Below are positions 45,347 through 55,677 of a DNA stretch of 64,000 nucleotides, piece by piece. The stretch covers positions 31,800 to 95,799 of the forward strand of contig DASYXI010000024.1 of NCBI GenBank assembly GCA_035934995.1, read 5' to 3'. The notes below the pieces were generated by a model. That model was not told the DNA's origin and made no database searches. It worked only from the letters and a program-made list of their open reading frames with translations. A program made the position numbers and the translations under genes. Position 1 is the stretch's first letter. Each line of letters opens with the position of its first letter. The DNA is from REEB95 sp035934995 (GTDB taxonomy: Bacteria; Pseudomonadota; Alphaproteobacteria; ATCC43930; CGMCC-115725).

Positions 45347-47533
45347 ATGGACACCCAGCCAAAATCACCCTCGCGGCCGGACCCTGGTACCGGTGATTTC
45401 TACATCGGCGCGGCGACTTCCGCGGCCGAACGCCGCCCGCCGCGCGCGCTCAAGTACGGTGACACGTTTGCTGTGTTCGACGACAACGGCGACGTAGCCG
45501 GCGGCGCCTTGAATCCGGCGGGCCTCTATTATCGCGATACGCGCCACCTGTCGCATTTCGTTCTGTCAGTTGATGGCGAGCGCCCACTCCTGCTGAGTTC
45601 GACGGTGCGCGACGACAATGCCGTTCTGTCGGTCGACCTCGCCAACCCCGATCTGCACCGCGGCGGCCGCCTGACGTTGCCGCGCGACACCATCCACGTT
45701 CGGCGGACCGCGTTCCTGTGGCGTGGCGCCTGCTATCTGCGGCTCGCGGTGCATAATTTCGATCGCCAGCCGCGTAGCATACGTCTCGGGCTGGAGTTCG
45801 CCGCCGATTTTCGCGACCTGTTCGAGATCCGCGGCAGCGTCCGCGAACGCCGCGGGACGTTGGCGATCGAACGGCACGGCGCTTCGACGGTCGTGATGCG
45901 CTACCGCGGACTCGATAACGTCGTGCGCACCACGCGGCTCGACTTTACGCCGGCCGCCAATACGTTGACCGATGGCGCGGCCGAATACGATTTGACGCTC
46001 GCGCCGGGCGAGCGCGCGAGCTTTTTCCTGACCATTCGCTGCGACGCCGACACGCCGGCGCGGCCCAACGCCTTTTTCGGCGCGATGCGGGCGGCCCGCC
46101 GCGATCTGCGGGCAGCGACGTCGCGCACCGCCGTGATCGACGGCTCCAACGCCGTGCTCAATCGCATCCTGTGCCGGTCGGTCGCCGATCTCTACATGCT
46201 GCTGACGGATACGCCCAAAGGCGCTTATCCCTATGCGGGCATTCCGTGGTTCAGCACGCCGTTCGGCCGCGACGGCATCATCACCGCGCTCGAATTGCTG
46301 TGGTTCGATCCGGCCATTGCCAAAGGCGTGCTGCGCTTTCTTGCCGCCACGCAGGCGGACCATGTCGATCCCGAGCATGCCGCGCAGCCGGGCAAAATCC
46401 TGCACGAAATGCGCCAGGGCGAGATGGCGCGGCTCGGCGAGGTGCCGTTCGGCCGCTATTACGGCACGGTCGACGCCACGCCGCTGTTCGTCCTGTTGGC
46501 CGGCCGCTATTTCGCGCGCACCGATGACCGCGAGACGATCAAGGCGCTGTGGCCGCATATCGACGCCGCGCTGCGCTGGATCGACCGCGACGGCGATCCG
46601 GATGGCGACGGCTTTGTCGAATATGTCACCGTCCCCGGCAAGGGGCTCTTCAATCAAGGTTGGAAAGATTCCGAGGACGCCATCTCGCACGCCGACGGCA
46701 CGCTGGCGCACGGCGCCATCGCTTTGTGCGAAGTCCAGGCCTATGTCTATGGCGCCAAGCGCGCGGCGGCGGAAATTTGCCGGGCGCTCGACATGGAAGC
46801 GCGCGCGGTCGAATTGGAAGACGCCGCGCAAGCGTTGCGGCGTCGCTTCGATGCCGCGTTCTGGTGCGAGGATATCGGCACCTACGCCCTGGCGCTCGAT
46901 GGCGACAAGCGTCCGTGCCGTGTCGTGAGCTCCAACGCGGGCCACGCGTTGTTCACCGGCATCGCCGAACCATCGCGCGCAAGACAGGTCGCGGCGAGCT
47001 TGCTCGGCCGCGAGTCCTTTTCGGGCTGGGGCGTACGCACGCTGGCCGCATCCGCGCGCCGCTATAACCCGATGTCGTACCATAACGGCTCGGTCTGGCC
47101 GCACGACAACGCCCTCATCGCGCTTGGCTTGGCGCGTTACGGCCTGAAGCGCGAAGCGCTCGCGATCTTCGACGCTCTGTTCGCCGCCGTTCAGCACATG
47201 GACCTGTTGCGGCCGCCGGAGTTGTTCTGCGGCTTTGCGCGGCGGCACGGCGTGGGGCCCACGGGTTATCCCGTCGCCTGCTCGCCGCAGGCCTGGGCCA
47301 GCGCGACGCCGTTGGCCCTGGTCGAGGCGTGCCTCGGGCTTCACTGCGACAGCGTCCGCGGCGAGATTCGTCTCGAAAATCCCATCCTGCCGCAGGCCGT
47401 CGAGGAACTGCGCCTGCGCCGCGTTCGCATCGGCGATGGCGAAGTCGATCTTCTTCTGCGCCGGCGTGACGGCGAGGTCGCCGTCACCGTCCTCCGGCGT
47501 CACGGCGACATCCGCGTCATCGTTGTGAATTGA
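45347..47533 (+). CDS. Amylo-alpha-1,6-glucosidase / glycogen-debranching-type glycosidase
   Basis: 728 residues. The N-terminal beta-sandwich domain (about 35-245; FAVFDDNGDVAG, GLYYRDTRHLSHF) is the bacterial GDE N-domain. The C-terminal alpha/alpha barrel (about 260-640) has IPWFSTPFGRDGIITALELLW (given by its ends), DSEDAISHADG and the late YHNGSVWPHDNALIALGL. Proteins of this build hydrolyse alpha-1,6 branches or trehalose-like substrates; they are widespread in rhizobia-like genomes. ATG 45347 lies 13 bases after the MFS stop, so co-transcription is likely. Confidence 0.87.
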   Translation: MDTQPKSPSRPDPGTGDFYIGAATSAAERRPPRALKYGDTFAVFDDNGDVAGGALNPAGLYYRDTRHLSHFVLSVDGERPLLLSSTVRDDNAVLSVDLANPDLHRGGRLTLPRDTIHVRRTAFLWRGACYLRLAVHNFDRQPRSIRLGLEFAADFRDLFEIRGSVRERRGTLAIERHGASTVVMRYRGLDNVVRTTRLDFTPAANTLTDGAAEYDLTLAPGERASFFLTIRCDADTPARPNAFFGAMRAARRDLRAATSRTAVIDGSNAVLNRILCRSVADLYMLLTDTPKGAYPYAGIPWFSTPFGRDGIITALELLWFDPAIAKGVLRFLAATQADHVDPEHAAQPGKILHEMRQGEMARLGEVPFGRYYGTVDATPLFVLLAGRYFARTDDRETIKALWPHIDAALRWIDRDGDPDGDGFVEYVTVPGKGLFNQGWKDSEDAISHADGTLAHGAIALCEVQAYVYGAKRAAAEICRALDMEARAVELEDAAQALRRRFDAAFWCEDIGTYALALDGDKRPCRVVSSNAGHALFTGIAEPSRARQVAASLLGRESFSGWGVRTLAASARRYNPMSYHNGSVWPHDNALIALGLARYGLKREALAIFDALFAAVQHMDLLRPPELFCGFARRHGVGPTGYPVACSPQAWASATPLALVEACLGLHCDSVRGEIRLENPILPQAVEELRLRRVRIGDGEVDLLLRRRDGEVAVTVLRRHGDIRVIVVN

Positions 47534-47689
47534 ACGGCCCCGCGCACCGGCGCCAAGCCAAGTCCTGATGCGGTTCGCGGCCCGTCCCGGCGACCGCTTT
47601 CCAAGCCACGCGCGTTAGGCTACACAACCCTGTGCCCTTCGGGGCAAGGGGCCGCCGGCAGAAGCGGCCCGGCTAGGGAGCGACCGAAC

Positions 47690-48440
47690 GTGGCGGAGAT
47701 CATTCTCGAAGCGCGCGGTCTGTCCAAGGAATTCCTTGGTTTCGCCGCCGTACGCGACGTCTCGCTGAAGGTCAACCGCAACTCGATCCACGCGTTGATC
47801 GGGCCCAACGGCGCCGGCAAAACCACCGTCTTCAATCTGCTGACCAAGTTTCTTGAGCCGACGTCCGGCTCGATCGTCTTCATGGGTCGCGATATCACAC
47901 GCGCCAAGGCGGCCGACGTCGCGCGCCTGGGCATGGTGCGGTCGTTCCAGATTTCGGCCGTGTTTCCGCACATGACCGTGCGCGAGAACGTCCGGGTCGC
48001 GCTGCAGCGGCCGCTCGGCACGTCGTATCAATTCTGGCGCCCGATTGAAGCGATCGCCGATCTCGACGGCCGGGCGGACGCGGTGCTGGCCCTGGTCGGT
48101 TTGCGCGACCAAGGCGATCTGCTGGCGGCCGAGTTGCCCTATGGTCGCAAGCGCGCGCTCGAGATTGCGACGACGCTGGCGCTCGAGCCGGCGTTGCTGC
48201 TGCTCGACGAACCGATGGCTGGGCTCGGCCTGGAGGACATCAGACGCATTTCGGCGCTAGTGCGCGAAGCCGCGAAGACGCGCACGGTTCTGATGGTCGA
48301 GCACAATCTGTCGGTGGTTGCCGATCTCTCGGATGTCATCACCGTGCTGACGCGCGGCCGCGTCCTGGCCGAAGGGCCCTACCGCGAGGTCGCGAACAAT
48401 ATCGACGTGCGCGAAGCCTATCTCGGAACCGGCACTGGCC

Positions 48441-48448
<8 letters not shown>
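47690..48448 (+). CDS. livG: Branched-chain-type ABC transporter ATP-binding protein (LivG family), second system
   Basis: 252 residues: Walker A GPNGAGKTTVF, LGMVRSFQISAVFPHMTVRENV typical of LivG (given by pattern), Walker B LLLLDEPMAGLG. GTG 47690 has GGGAGCGACC upstream. It is the first gene of a five-gene transporter operon (G-F-K-H-M) and overlaps livF by 8 bases. Confidence 0.88.
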
Positions 48449-49157
<709 letters not shown>

Positions 49158-49179
49158 AACGCTTCAGGGGAGAGGAAAC

Positions 49180-50397
49180 ATGAAACGCAGATCGCTTCTG
49201 GCCGCGGGCTTCGCCGCGGCACTGGCGTTTGCCGCGACGGCTCAGGGGGCCCAAGCGGCGAACGACAAAGTCGTCATCGGTGTAATGAACGACATGTCGT
49301 CGGTCTATTCCTATCTCGGTGGCATGGGCTCCGTCGTCGCCGCGCGCATGGCCGTGAAGGATTTCGGCGGCAAGGTCCTTGGCAAGCCGATCGAGGTCAT
49401 CTATGCCGATCATCAGAACAAACCCGACGTCGGCGCGGCGATCGCGCAAAAATGGTTCGACCAGGACGGCGTCGACGCGATCGTCGATCTGCCGACCTCG
49501 TCGGTGGCCATCGCCGTGCAGCAGGTGGCGAAGCAACGCGGCAAGGTGACGTTGATCTCGAACGGCGGCTCGTCCGAGCTGACGGGTAAATACTGTTCGC
49601 CGACCGGCGTGCACTGGACTTACGACACCTACGCGCTGGCGCACGTCACCGGCAAGGCGATCGTGCAGCAGGGCGGCAAGAAATGGTTCTTCATCACTGC
49701 CGATTACGCCTTCGGCCATCAGCTCCAAGACGACACGGCGGCGGTGGTCAAAGCGTCGGGCGGCACGGTCGTCGGCTCGGTCAACGTGCCGTTGAACAAC
49801 GCCGACTTCTCATCCTTCCTGCTGCAAGCCCAGCAATCGAAGGCGCAAGTGATCGGCCTCGCCAACGCCGGCGGCGACACCGTCAACTCGATCAAGCAGG
49901 CCGCCGAATTCGGCATCGTCAAAGGCGGCCAGCGGCTGGCCGGCCTGTTGGTCTTCATCGCCGACGTCAACGCGCTCGGCTTGCAGACGGCACAGGGCCT
50001 GATGCTGACCGAGGCCTATTATTGGGACCAAAACGCCCAGACGCGCGCCTTTGCCAAGCGGTTCGAAGCCGAATTCAACGGCAAGGTGCCGACCTCGGGC
50101 CAAGCGGGCGTCTACGGCGCCGTCCTGGACTATCTCAAGGCGATGCAGGCGGCCAAGACGGAGGACGGCGTCAAAGTCGTCACCGAGATGCGCAAGATGC
50201 CGATCAACGACTTCATGACGCATAACGGCCATATCCGCATCGACGGCCGCGTCATCCGCGACATGTATCTGTTCCAGGTCAAGAGCCCGCAGGAGTCGAA
50301 GTATCCCTACGACTATTACAAACAGCTCGCCGTGATACCGGGCGATCAGGCGTTCCGGCCGCTCAGCGAGAGCGAGTGTCCGCTCGTGAAGCACTAA
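49180..50397 (+). CDS. Branched-chain-type ABC transporter substrate-binding protein, second system
   Basis: 405 residues with a signal peptide (KRRSLLAAGFAAALAFAATA, cleavage near AQAAND) and the Peripla_BP_6 fold (VVIGVMNDMSSVYSYLGGMG, LISNGGSSELTGKYC). GGGGAGAGGAAAC precedes ATG 49180. Its likely ligand is an amino acid, amide or short organic acid; it differs clearly from the binding protein at 14261-15451. Confidence 0.87.
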   Translation: MKRRSLLAAGFAAALAFAATAQGAQAANDKVVIGVMNDMSSVYSYLGGMGSVVAARMAVKDFGGKVLGKPIEVIYADHQNKPDVGAAIAQKWFDQDGVDAIVDLPTSSVAIAVQQVAKQRGKVTLISNGGSSELTGKYCSPTGVHWTYDTYALAHVTGKAIVQQGGKKWFFITADYAFGHQLQDDTAAVVKASGGTVVGSVNVPLNNADFSSFLLQAQQSKAQVIGLANAGGDTVNSIKQAAEFGIVKGGQRLAGLLVFIADVNALGLQTAQGLMLTEAYYWDQNAQTRAFAKRFEAEFNGKVPTSGQAGVYGAVLDYLKAMQAAKTEDGVKVVTEMRKMPINDFMTHNGHIRIDGRVIRDMYLFQVKSPQESKYPYDYYKQLAVIPGDQAFRPLSESECPLVKH

Positions 50398-50425
50398 CGG
50401 TCTCGCACGCACGTTGGTGGGGCCG

Positions 50426-51322
50426 ATGTTGGGTTGGATGCATATCGCCGTGCCGCCGGCACCGGCGTTGTTCGGCCAACTCCTCATCGGCCTCATCAAC
50501 GGTGCGTTCTATGCGATGTTGAGCCTCGGCCTCGCCGTTATCTTCGGCCTGCTCAACATCATCAATTTCGCGCACGGCGCCCAATACATGCTGGGCGCCT
50601 TCTGTGCGTACTTGATCCTGAACTACATCGGCATCGGCTATTGGCCGTCGCTGCTGGTCGCGCCCATTGTCGTCGGCATCTTCGGGATGCTGCTCGAGCG
50701 GTTTTTCATCCGCTGGGTCTATCGTCTCGATCACCTTTATGGCCTGCTGCTCACCTTCGGCATGGCGCTGATCATCCAGGGCGTGTTCCGGCAATATTAC
50801 GGCAGCGCCGGCCAGCCCTATTCGATTCCGGAACCGCTCACCGGCGGCCAGGATTTGGGTTTCATGTTCCTGCCGAATTATCGCGCCTGGGTGATCGTGG
50901 CGTCGTCGGTGTTCTGCTTCGGCACCTGGTTCGTCATCGAACGCACGCGGCTCGGCGCCTATCTACGCGCGGCGACCGAGAACCCGGCCCTGGTCCAGGC
51001 GTTCGGCATCAACGTCCCGCGCATGGTGACGTTGACCTATGGCTTCGGCGTCGCCTTGGCGGCGCTGGCCGGCGTTCTCGCCGCGCCGATCTATCAAGTG
51101 AGCCCGCTGATGGGATCGAATCTCATCATCGTCGTCTTCGCGGTCGTGGTGATCGGCGGCATGGGTTCGATCCTTGGCGCAATCGTCGGCGGCTTCGCGC
51201 TCGGCATCATCGAAGGCCTGACCAAGGTTTTCTATCCGGAGGCCTCGTCGACCGTGATTTTCGTCATCATGGCGGTCGTGCTGCTGGTGAAGCCGGCCGG
51301 CCTGTTCGGCCGGACGGCGTGA
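50426..51322 (+). CDS. livH: Branched-chain-type ABC transporter permease (LivH family)
   Basis: 298 residues, about eight membrane segments. It has LINGAFYAMLSLGLAVIFG followed by LNIINFAHGAQYML, the LivH hallmark, and later VVVIGGMGSILGAIVGG. ATG 50426 is chosen because GGTGGGG lies just upstream; TTG 50414 and ATG 50438 are alternatives. It is one base from the livM gene. Confidence 0.88.
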   Translation: MLGWMHIAVPPAPALFGQLLIGLINGAFYAMLSLGLAVIFGLLNIINFAHGAQYMLGAFCAYLILNYIGIGYWPSLLVAPIVVGIFGMLLERFFIRWVYRLDHLYGLLLTFGMALIIQGVFRQYYGSAGQPYSIPEPLTGGQDLGFMFLPNYRAWVIVASSVFCFGTWFVIERTRLGAYLRAATENPALVQAFGINVPRMVTLTYGFGVALAALAGVLAAPIYQVSPLMGSNLIIVVFAVVVIGGMGSILGAIVGGFALGIIEGLTKVFYPEASSTVIFVIMAVVLLVKPAGLFGRTA

Positions 51323-51323
51323 C

Positions 51324-52292
51324 ATGAACGAAACCGCCACGGTCCGGACGGTGCGCCGGCTGATCCTATTTGCCGTCGCGCTTGTCGCGCCGTTTGTCTT
51401 CTATCCGATTTTCCTGATGAAAGCCGTGTGCTTCGCGCTGTTCGCCGCGGCGTTCAACCTACTCATTGGATTTGCCGGCTTGCTGTCATTTGGACATGCC
51501 GCCTTTTTCGGCAGCGCCTCCTATGTGACGGCTTACGCGGCCAAAGCCTGGGGCTTTTCGCCGCTGCTGGCGATCTTGACCGGAACCGCCGTCGCCGGCG
51601 TCATGGGCGTCGTCTTTGGCTGGCTCGCCATCCGCCGCAAGGGCATCTACTTCGCGATGGTGACGCTCGCGCTGTCGCAGATGGTCTATTTCTACGCGCT
51701 CGAATCCAAATACACCGGCGGCGAAGATGGCATCCAAGCGGTGCCGCTGCGCGACGTATTCGGGCTGATCGATCTCAACCGGCCGCTGACGATGTACTAC
51801 TTCGTCCTGGCGGTCTGCCTGCTCGGCTTCGGCATCATCTATCGCGCCATCCATTCGCCGTTCGGCGAAGTCCTGCGCGCCATCCGTGACAACGAACCGC
51901 GCGCGATCTCGCTCGGCTATCGAACCGAGCGCTACAAGCTGCTGGCGTTCACGCTGTCGGCGACGCTGGCGGGTCTGGCGGGCGCGACCAAGGCCTTGGT
52001 GTTCCAGCTCGCGTCGCTGACCGACGTGACCTGGCAGATGTCGGGCGACGTCGTGCTGATGACGCTCATCGGCGGCCTCGGCACCATCTGGGGCCCGGTC
52101 GTCGGCGCCTTCATCTCGATCACCATGGAAAACTATCTGGCCGAGCTCGGCTCATGGGTGACCGTGATCCAAGGAACGATCTTCGTCATCTGCGTGTTGG
52201 TATTTCGTCGCGGTGTGGTGGGCGAGATCGTCCAGTTCGTCAACCGGCGCCAGCGCCAGCCGCGGCTTGCCGAAGAGCCGCGAACGCTGTGA
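51324..52292 (+). CDS. livM: Branched-chain-type ABC transporter permease (LivM family)
   Basis: 322 residues with about nine membrane segments. LLIGFAGLLSFGHAAFFG is the LivM signature, and RAIRDNEPRAISLGYRTERYKL is the cytoplasmic coupling loop (given by its ends). It closes the second Liv operon. A short GAGCG/CGCTC hairpin right after the stop lacks a T-run, so it is not called as a terminator. Confidence 0.88.
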   Translation: MNETATVRTVRRLILFAVALVAPFVFYPIFLMKAVCFALFAAAFNLLIGFAGLLSFGHAAFFGSASYVTAYAAKAWGFSPLLAILTGTAVAGVMGVVFGWLAIRRKGIYFAMVTLALSQMVYFYALESKYTGGEDGIQAVPLRDVFGLIDLNRPLTMYYFVLAVCLLGFGIIYRAIHSPFGEVLRAIRDNEPRAISLGYRTERYKLLAFTLSATLAGLAGATKALVFQLASLTDVTWQMSGDVVLMTLIGGLGTIWGPVVGAFISITMENYLAELGSWVTVIQGTIFVICVLVFRRGVVGEIVQFVNRRQRQPRLAEEPRTL

Positions 52293-52329
52293 GCGTTTAC
52301 ACGCTCCATATCGGGCAAAGGCGGCCATC

Positions 52330-52482
52330 ATGATCCGCAAGCTGAAATCCGGCCGCTATCGGCTCTATTCGCGCAAAAAGAACGCGAAGACCGGCAAGCG
52401 TCGCAATCTCGGCACGTTTACCAGTCGCGCCGGAGCCTTGGAGCGTGAGCGCGCGATCCAGTTCTTCAAGCGCCGGCACTAA
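52330..52482 (+). CDS. Small conserved basic protein, 50 residues
   Basis: A 50-residue, Arg/Lys-rich protein beginning MIRKLKSGRYRLYSRKKN and containing KRRNLGTF and a terminal IQFFKRR. I recall this as a widespread small alphaproteobacterial protein of unknown function, resembling a KOW-less or AP2-like basic peptide. The start at ATG 52330 fits the conserved N-terminus. Its stop overlaps the stop of the convergent MarR gene by 4 bases. Confidence 0.72.
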   Translation: MIRKLKSGRYRLYSRKKNAKTGKRRNLGTFTSRAGALERERAIQFFKRRH

Positions 52483-52970
52483 GAGCGACCTCTCACTGCG
52501 GCCAGATTGGCGCGCAGCCGGGTCAATATGCGCTTCAATGCCTCGATCTGAACGGCCGGCAGCCCGGCGGTGGCAACGCGATTGACGGCGCGCGCCTCCG
52601 GCAGAAGCAGGTTGCGCAGCTCGCGCGCGGACTTCGTCAGAAAGATATTGAACTTGCGCCGGTCATCCCGATTTTGCACCCGCACGACCAAGCCGCGCCG
52701 CTCCATCGCGTGCAGCGCCGTGACGGTCGTGGGTTCCGCAGTGCCGGCGCGCGCGCTCAGTTCGCGTTGATTGAGCCCGTCCTCTTCCCACAGCACGCGC
52801 AGGAAATACCACATGCCGAGCGTGATGCCGTATGGGCGGATACGCGCTTCGAGCGCACGCTGCAAGGCGCGGTGCGTTTGGCGGATTTGATGACCGACGC
52901 TTTGTTCCACGGCGTAGACGACGCGTGTCTTGCGCGCGGCGGCGCCCGCCGATTTCCGGCGCTTTGTCAT
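52479..52970 (-). CDS. MarR-family transcriptional regulator
   Basis: 163 residues with a winged helix: LGMWYFLRVLWEEDGLNQRELSARAGTAEPTTVTALHAMERRGLVVRV is the recognition region (cited by its limits LGMWYF and RGLVVRV), followed by NRDDRRKFNIFLT in the wing. A basic N-terminal tail of about 18 residues is unusual. Target unknown; it is divergent from the DUF4010 membrane protein, which is a candidate. Confidence 0.84.
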   Translation of the reverse strand: MTKRRKSAGAAARKTRVVYAVEQSVGHQIRQTHRALQRALEARIRPYGITLGMWYFLRVLWEEDGLNQRELSARAGTAEPTTVTALHAMERRGLVVRVQNRDDRRKFNIFLTKSARELRNLLLPEARAVNRVATAGLPAVQIEALKRILTRLRANLAAVRGRS

Positions 52971-54363
52971 GACCGTGATCTCGCCTCTCGAGCGTGCGCA
53001 GGCGACGGTTTTAGCCGCTCATCCGGCTTTTGTCTTGTCCCGGCGGGACCCGCCGCGCACAATCGCCCGGCCATCGCACGGATACTCCCCCTTGCCGCTC
53101 GAGCCCCTGCTCGTCCAATTCGCGCTGATCCTCGGCCTGTCGCTGTTCTTCGGCCTGGCGTTCGAGGATTTTCACGCGCATAGCGGCTTGCCGCGGCCTG
53201 GCGGCATCCGCACCTTTCCGTTGCTCGCCTTGGCAGGCGGGCTGCTCTACCTGCTCGATACGAACCGCAAGTTGCCGCTGGTCGCGGGCCTGCTGATTCT
53301 CGGCGCTTGGCTGACGGTCGCCTATTGGCGTCAGTGTCACGAACGCACCGAAGACGACCGGTCCGCTGTCGAACTGGTCGCGCCGATCTGCAACGTGCTG
53401 GCCTATCTCATTGGGCCAGCGGCGTTGACCGCACCGCCATGGCTTGTCGTCGCCGTCACGGTAGCGGCCGTGCTGTTGCTGACCGGCCGCCGGCGCCTGC
53501 ACAGCTTGGCGCAGCGCGTGCCAATCGGCGAAATCGTCACCGCCGCACAGTTCCTGGTCCTCACCGGCATCGTCCTGCCGCTGCTGCCCGACCATCCCGT
53601 CACGACCTTGACCGCCGTCACGCCCTACAAGGCATGGCTCGCCCTGTTGGTGGTGTGCACGCTCTCCTATGCGAGCTATCTGCTGCAACGGTTCGTCACG
53701 CCGGCGCGCGGCGATCTGATGGTCGCGCTGCTCGGCGGCCTCTATTCGTCGACGGCGACCACCGTCGTGCTGGCGCGCGCCGCGGCGGCGAAGCCCGCGA
53801 CCAACGCCGTGGCGCAGGCCGGCATTATTCTGGCGACCGCGCTCATGTATCTACGAATCCTGGTGATCGTAGCGATCTTCGATCTGCCGCTGGCGCTCGG
53901 CATCGCACCGGCGACGGTCCTCTTGTCGCTCGCCGGCGTCGGTATGGCGGCGTTGCAATATCGGCGCGCGCGGCGCGTCAACACAGGCATGAACAAGACC
54001 AAAACCGGGCCACGCAATCCGCTCGAGCTGACGGCCGCAGCCGTGTTCGCGGTTCTGTTCGTCGTCACTTCGATCGCCACGCAATGGGCGCAGAGCCGTT
54101 TCGGCGCGCTGGGCGTGAACGTGCTGGCGGCAGTCGTCGGCTTTGTCGACATCGATCCGTTCGTTTTGAACCTGGCGCAAAGCGGATCCGGCGGCTTGCC
54201 GCTCGACGGCCTGATCAGCGCGGTCTTGATCGCGATGTCGTCGAACAATGTGCTGAAAGCGGTCTACGCCGCGGCCTTCGCCGGCTGGCGCGCGAGCTTG
54301 CCCGCCGCGACCGCGCTTCTCATCCTCGCCGCCGGCGGCATCGGCGCGGCGCTGATTCACTAG
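52969..54363 (+). CDS. MgtC-like / DUF4010 membrane protein
   Basis: 464 residues with about 12-13 membrane segments. The N-terminal block (ALILGLSLFFGLAFEDF, GIRTFPLLALAGGLLYLL) is MgtC-like, and the C-terminal half (LLGGLYSSTATTVVLAR, MSSNNVLKAVYA) is DUF4010. The start is unclear. ATG 52969 overlaps the divergent MarR start, while TTG 53092 lies right at the domain edge. Function unknown; MgtC relatives affect Mg homeostasis. Confidence 0.78.
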   Translation: MTVISPLERAQATVLAAHPAFVLSRRDPPRTIARPSHGYSPLPLEPLLVQFALILGLSLFFGLAFEDFHAHSGLPRPGGIRTFPLLALAGGLLYLLDTNRKLPLVAGLLILGAWLTVAYWRQCHERTEDDRSAVELVAPICNVLAYLIGPAALTAPPWLVVAVTVAAVLLLTGRRRLHSLAQRVPIGEIVTAAQFLVLTGIVLPLLPDHPVTTLTAVTPYKAWLALLVVCTLSYASYLLQRFVTPARGDLMVALLGGLYSSTATTVVLARAAAAKPATNAVAQAGIILATALMYLRILVIVAIFDLPLALGIAPATVLLSLAGVGMAALQYRRARRVNTGMNKTKTGPRNPLELTAAAVFAVLFVVTSIATQWAQSRFGALGVNVLAAVVGFVDIDPFVLNLAQSGSGGLPLDGLISAVLIAMSSNNVLKAVYAAAFAGWRASLPAATALLILAAGGIGAALIH

Positions 54364-54383
54364 TCGAGCGATGCGGTGCGGTG

Positions 54384-54398
54384 TGATATAACATAACA
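54384..54398 (+). promoter_or_regulatory. Zur box upstream of zur
   Basis: TGATATAACATAACA is an imperfect palindrome matching the Zur operator found ahead of znuA in this window (11-12 of 15 positions). It lies 27 bases before the zur start, so Zur should repress its own gene. Confidence 0.65.
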
Positions 54399-54424
54399 TT
54401 ACGAATCCGCTGATAGAACCGAAC

Positions 54425-54883
54425 ATGACGGTCAAAACACGCCGTGGCGTCACGACGCAACTCGATCAAGCGGCCGAAGCCTGCGCGCGCGACGGCGCAG
54501 AATTGACCGAGTTGCGCCGCTCCGTTCTCGGTCTCGTCCTCGAAGCCGCCGGTCCGGTCACCGCCTATCAACTGCTCGATCGCCTTCGGAAAGTTCGCAA
54601 GGGCGCGGTGCCGCCGACCGTCTACCGCGCGCTCGAATTCCTGCTCGAGCACGGTTTGATCCATCGGCTCGAGCGTCTCAACGCCTTCATCCCTTGCGCC
54701 GAAACCGGCCATCGGCATGTCGCGCAATTCCTGATCTGCCGCGAATGCGGCTCGGTCGCCGAAATCGAGGATCAGGCGGCGGCCCGGGCGCTCGTGCACG
54801 CCGCGGAACGCAAGGGATTCCGGGCGCGCGACACGGTCGTCGAGATCGAAGGCACTTGCGCCGCCTGCGCGCGCGCCGCCTAG
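54425..54883 (+). CDS. zur: Zinc uptake regulator Zur (Fur family)
   Basis: 152 residues: an N-terminal winged helix (LTELRRSVLGLVLEAAGPVTAYQLLD in part, PPTVYRALEFLLEHGLIHRL), a His/Cys sensing site HRHVAQFLICREC and a second CxxC near the C-terminus (CAAC). This is the Zur pattern. It sits beside znuBCA and a Zur box precedes it. Its stop shares the CTAG bases with the convergent znuB stop. Confidence 0.9.
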   Translation: MTVKTRRGVTTQLDQAAEACARDGAELTELRRSVLGLVLEAAGPVTAYQLLDRLRKVRKGAVPPTVYRALEFLLEHGLIHRLERLNAFIPCAETGHRHVAQFLICRECGSVAEIEDQAAARALVHAAERKGFRARDTVVEIEGTCAACARAA

Positions 54884-55677
54884 GCGCGGGCGGCGGACGG
54901 CCAGCGCAAATTGGCGAGTAGATAAATCGCGACGTTGAGCGCGGTGATCCAGAAGCTGGTCGGCCAATCGGTGTAGAACGCCAGCGTCAGGCCGAGCCAC
55001 GCCTCGGCGACGGCAAGCAGGACCGATAGCAGCACACCGGTCGCCACGGCGTGCGTCACGCGCATCGCCGCCGCAGCCGGCCCGACCATGAGCGCGAAGA
55101 CCAGCAGCACGCCGACGATCTGGGCGCACGCCGCCGTCGTCAGCGCGACGATCGCCAGGAACAGCACCGAATAGAGCCGCAGCGAGACGCCTTTCGCCTC
55201 GGCGAGCTCGGGCTGAAGGCTGGCGAACAACAACGGCCGCGAAATGACCGCCAGCAAGACGACGCTGATCGCGCCCAGCCCCAGCAACGTCCAAACGGTT
55301 TGCACGTCGACCGCGAGCACATTGCCGAACAACAGAGCCGTCGCCTGGCTCGCATAGGCGGTGAAGAAATGGAGGAACAAGAGGCCGAGGCCGAGCGCCA
55401 AGGCGAGCACCAGGCCGATAGCGACGTCGCGCTGCGCCAGTTTCTCGCCCATGAATCCCATGCCGAGGCCGGCCGCCAGCGTCACCAGCACCAGCCCCCA
55501 TAGCGGCGACACGCCGATCAGCACCGCGCCGGTGGCGCCGGTGAAGCCGACATGCGCCAGCGCGTGGCCGGCGAAGGTCTGGCTGCGCAGCACCAGGAAA
55601 TAGCCGACCGCGCCGGCGACAACGGCGACGATGGTCGCCGCGGCGAACGCGTTGCGCATGAAATCGTATTCAAGCAT
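54880..55677 (-). CDS. znuB: Zinc ABC transporter permease ZnuB
   Basis: 265 residues, about eight membrane segments of the ABC-3 family: MLEYDFMRNAF at the start, FAGHALAHVGFTGATGAVLIG and VGVLLVFALMVGPAAAA. ATG 55677 is chosen because it matches the family N-terminus; the frame extends to 55761. It overlaps znuC by 8 bases. It forms the membrane channel for zinc import. Confidence 0.9.
   Translation of the reverse strand: MLEYDFMRNAFAAATIVAVVAGAVGYFLVLRSQTFAGHALAHVGFTGATGAVLIGVSPLWGLVLVTLAAGLGMGFMGEKLAQRDVAIGLVLALALGLGLLFLHFFTAYASQATALLFGNVLAVDVQTVWTLLGLGAISVVLLAVISRPLLFASLQPELAEAKGVSLRLYSVLFLAIVALTTAACAQIVGVLLVFALMVGPAAAAMRVTHAVATGVLLSVLLAVAEAWLGLTLAFYTDWPTSFWITALNVAIYLLANLRWPSAARA

Noticed and set aside
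45566..47503. 645-codon antisense open frame over the debranching-type gene
   Set aside because: It is a GC-skewed shadow of the plus-strand glycosidase, which has clear domains; the antisense product is Arg/His/Ala-rich without motifs.
52288..52306. GAGCG/CGCTC hairpin after livM as a terminator
   Set aside because: A 5-bp stem without a T-run; too weak to call.
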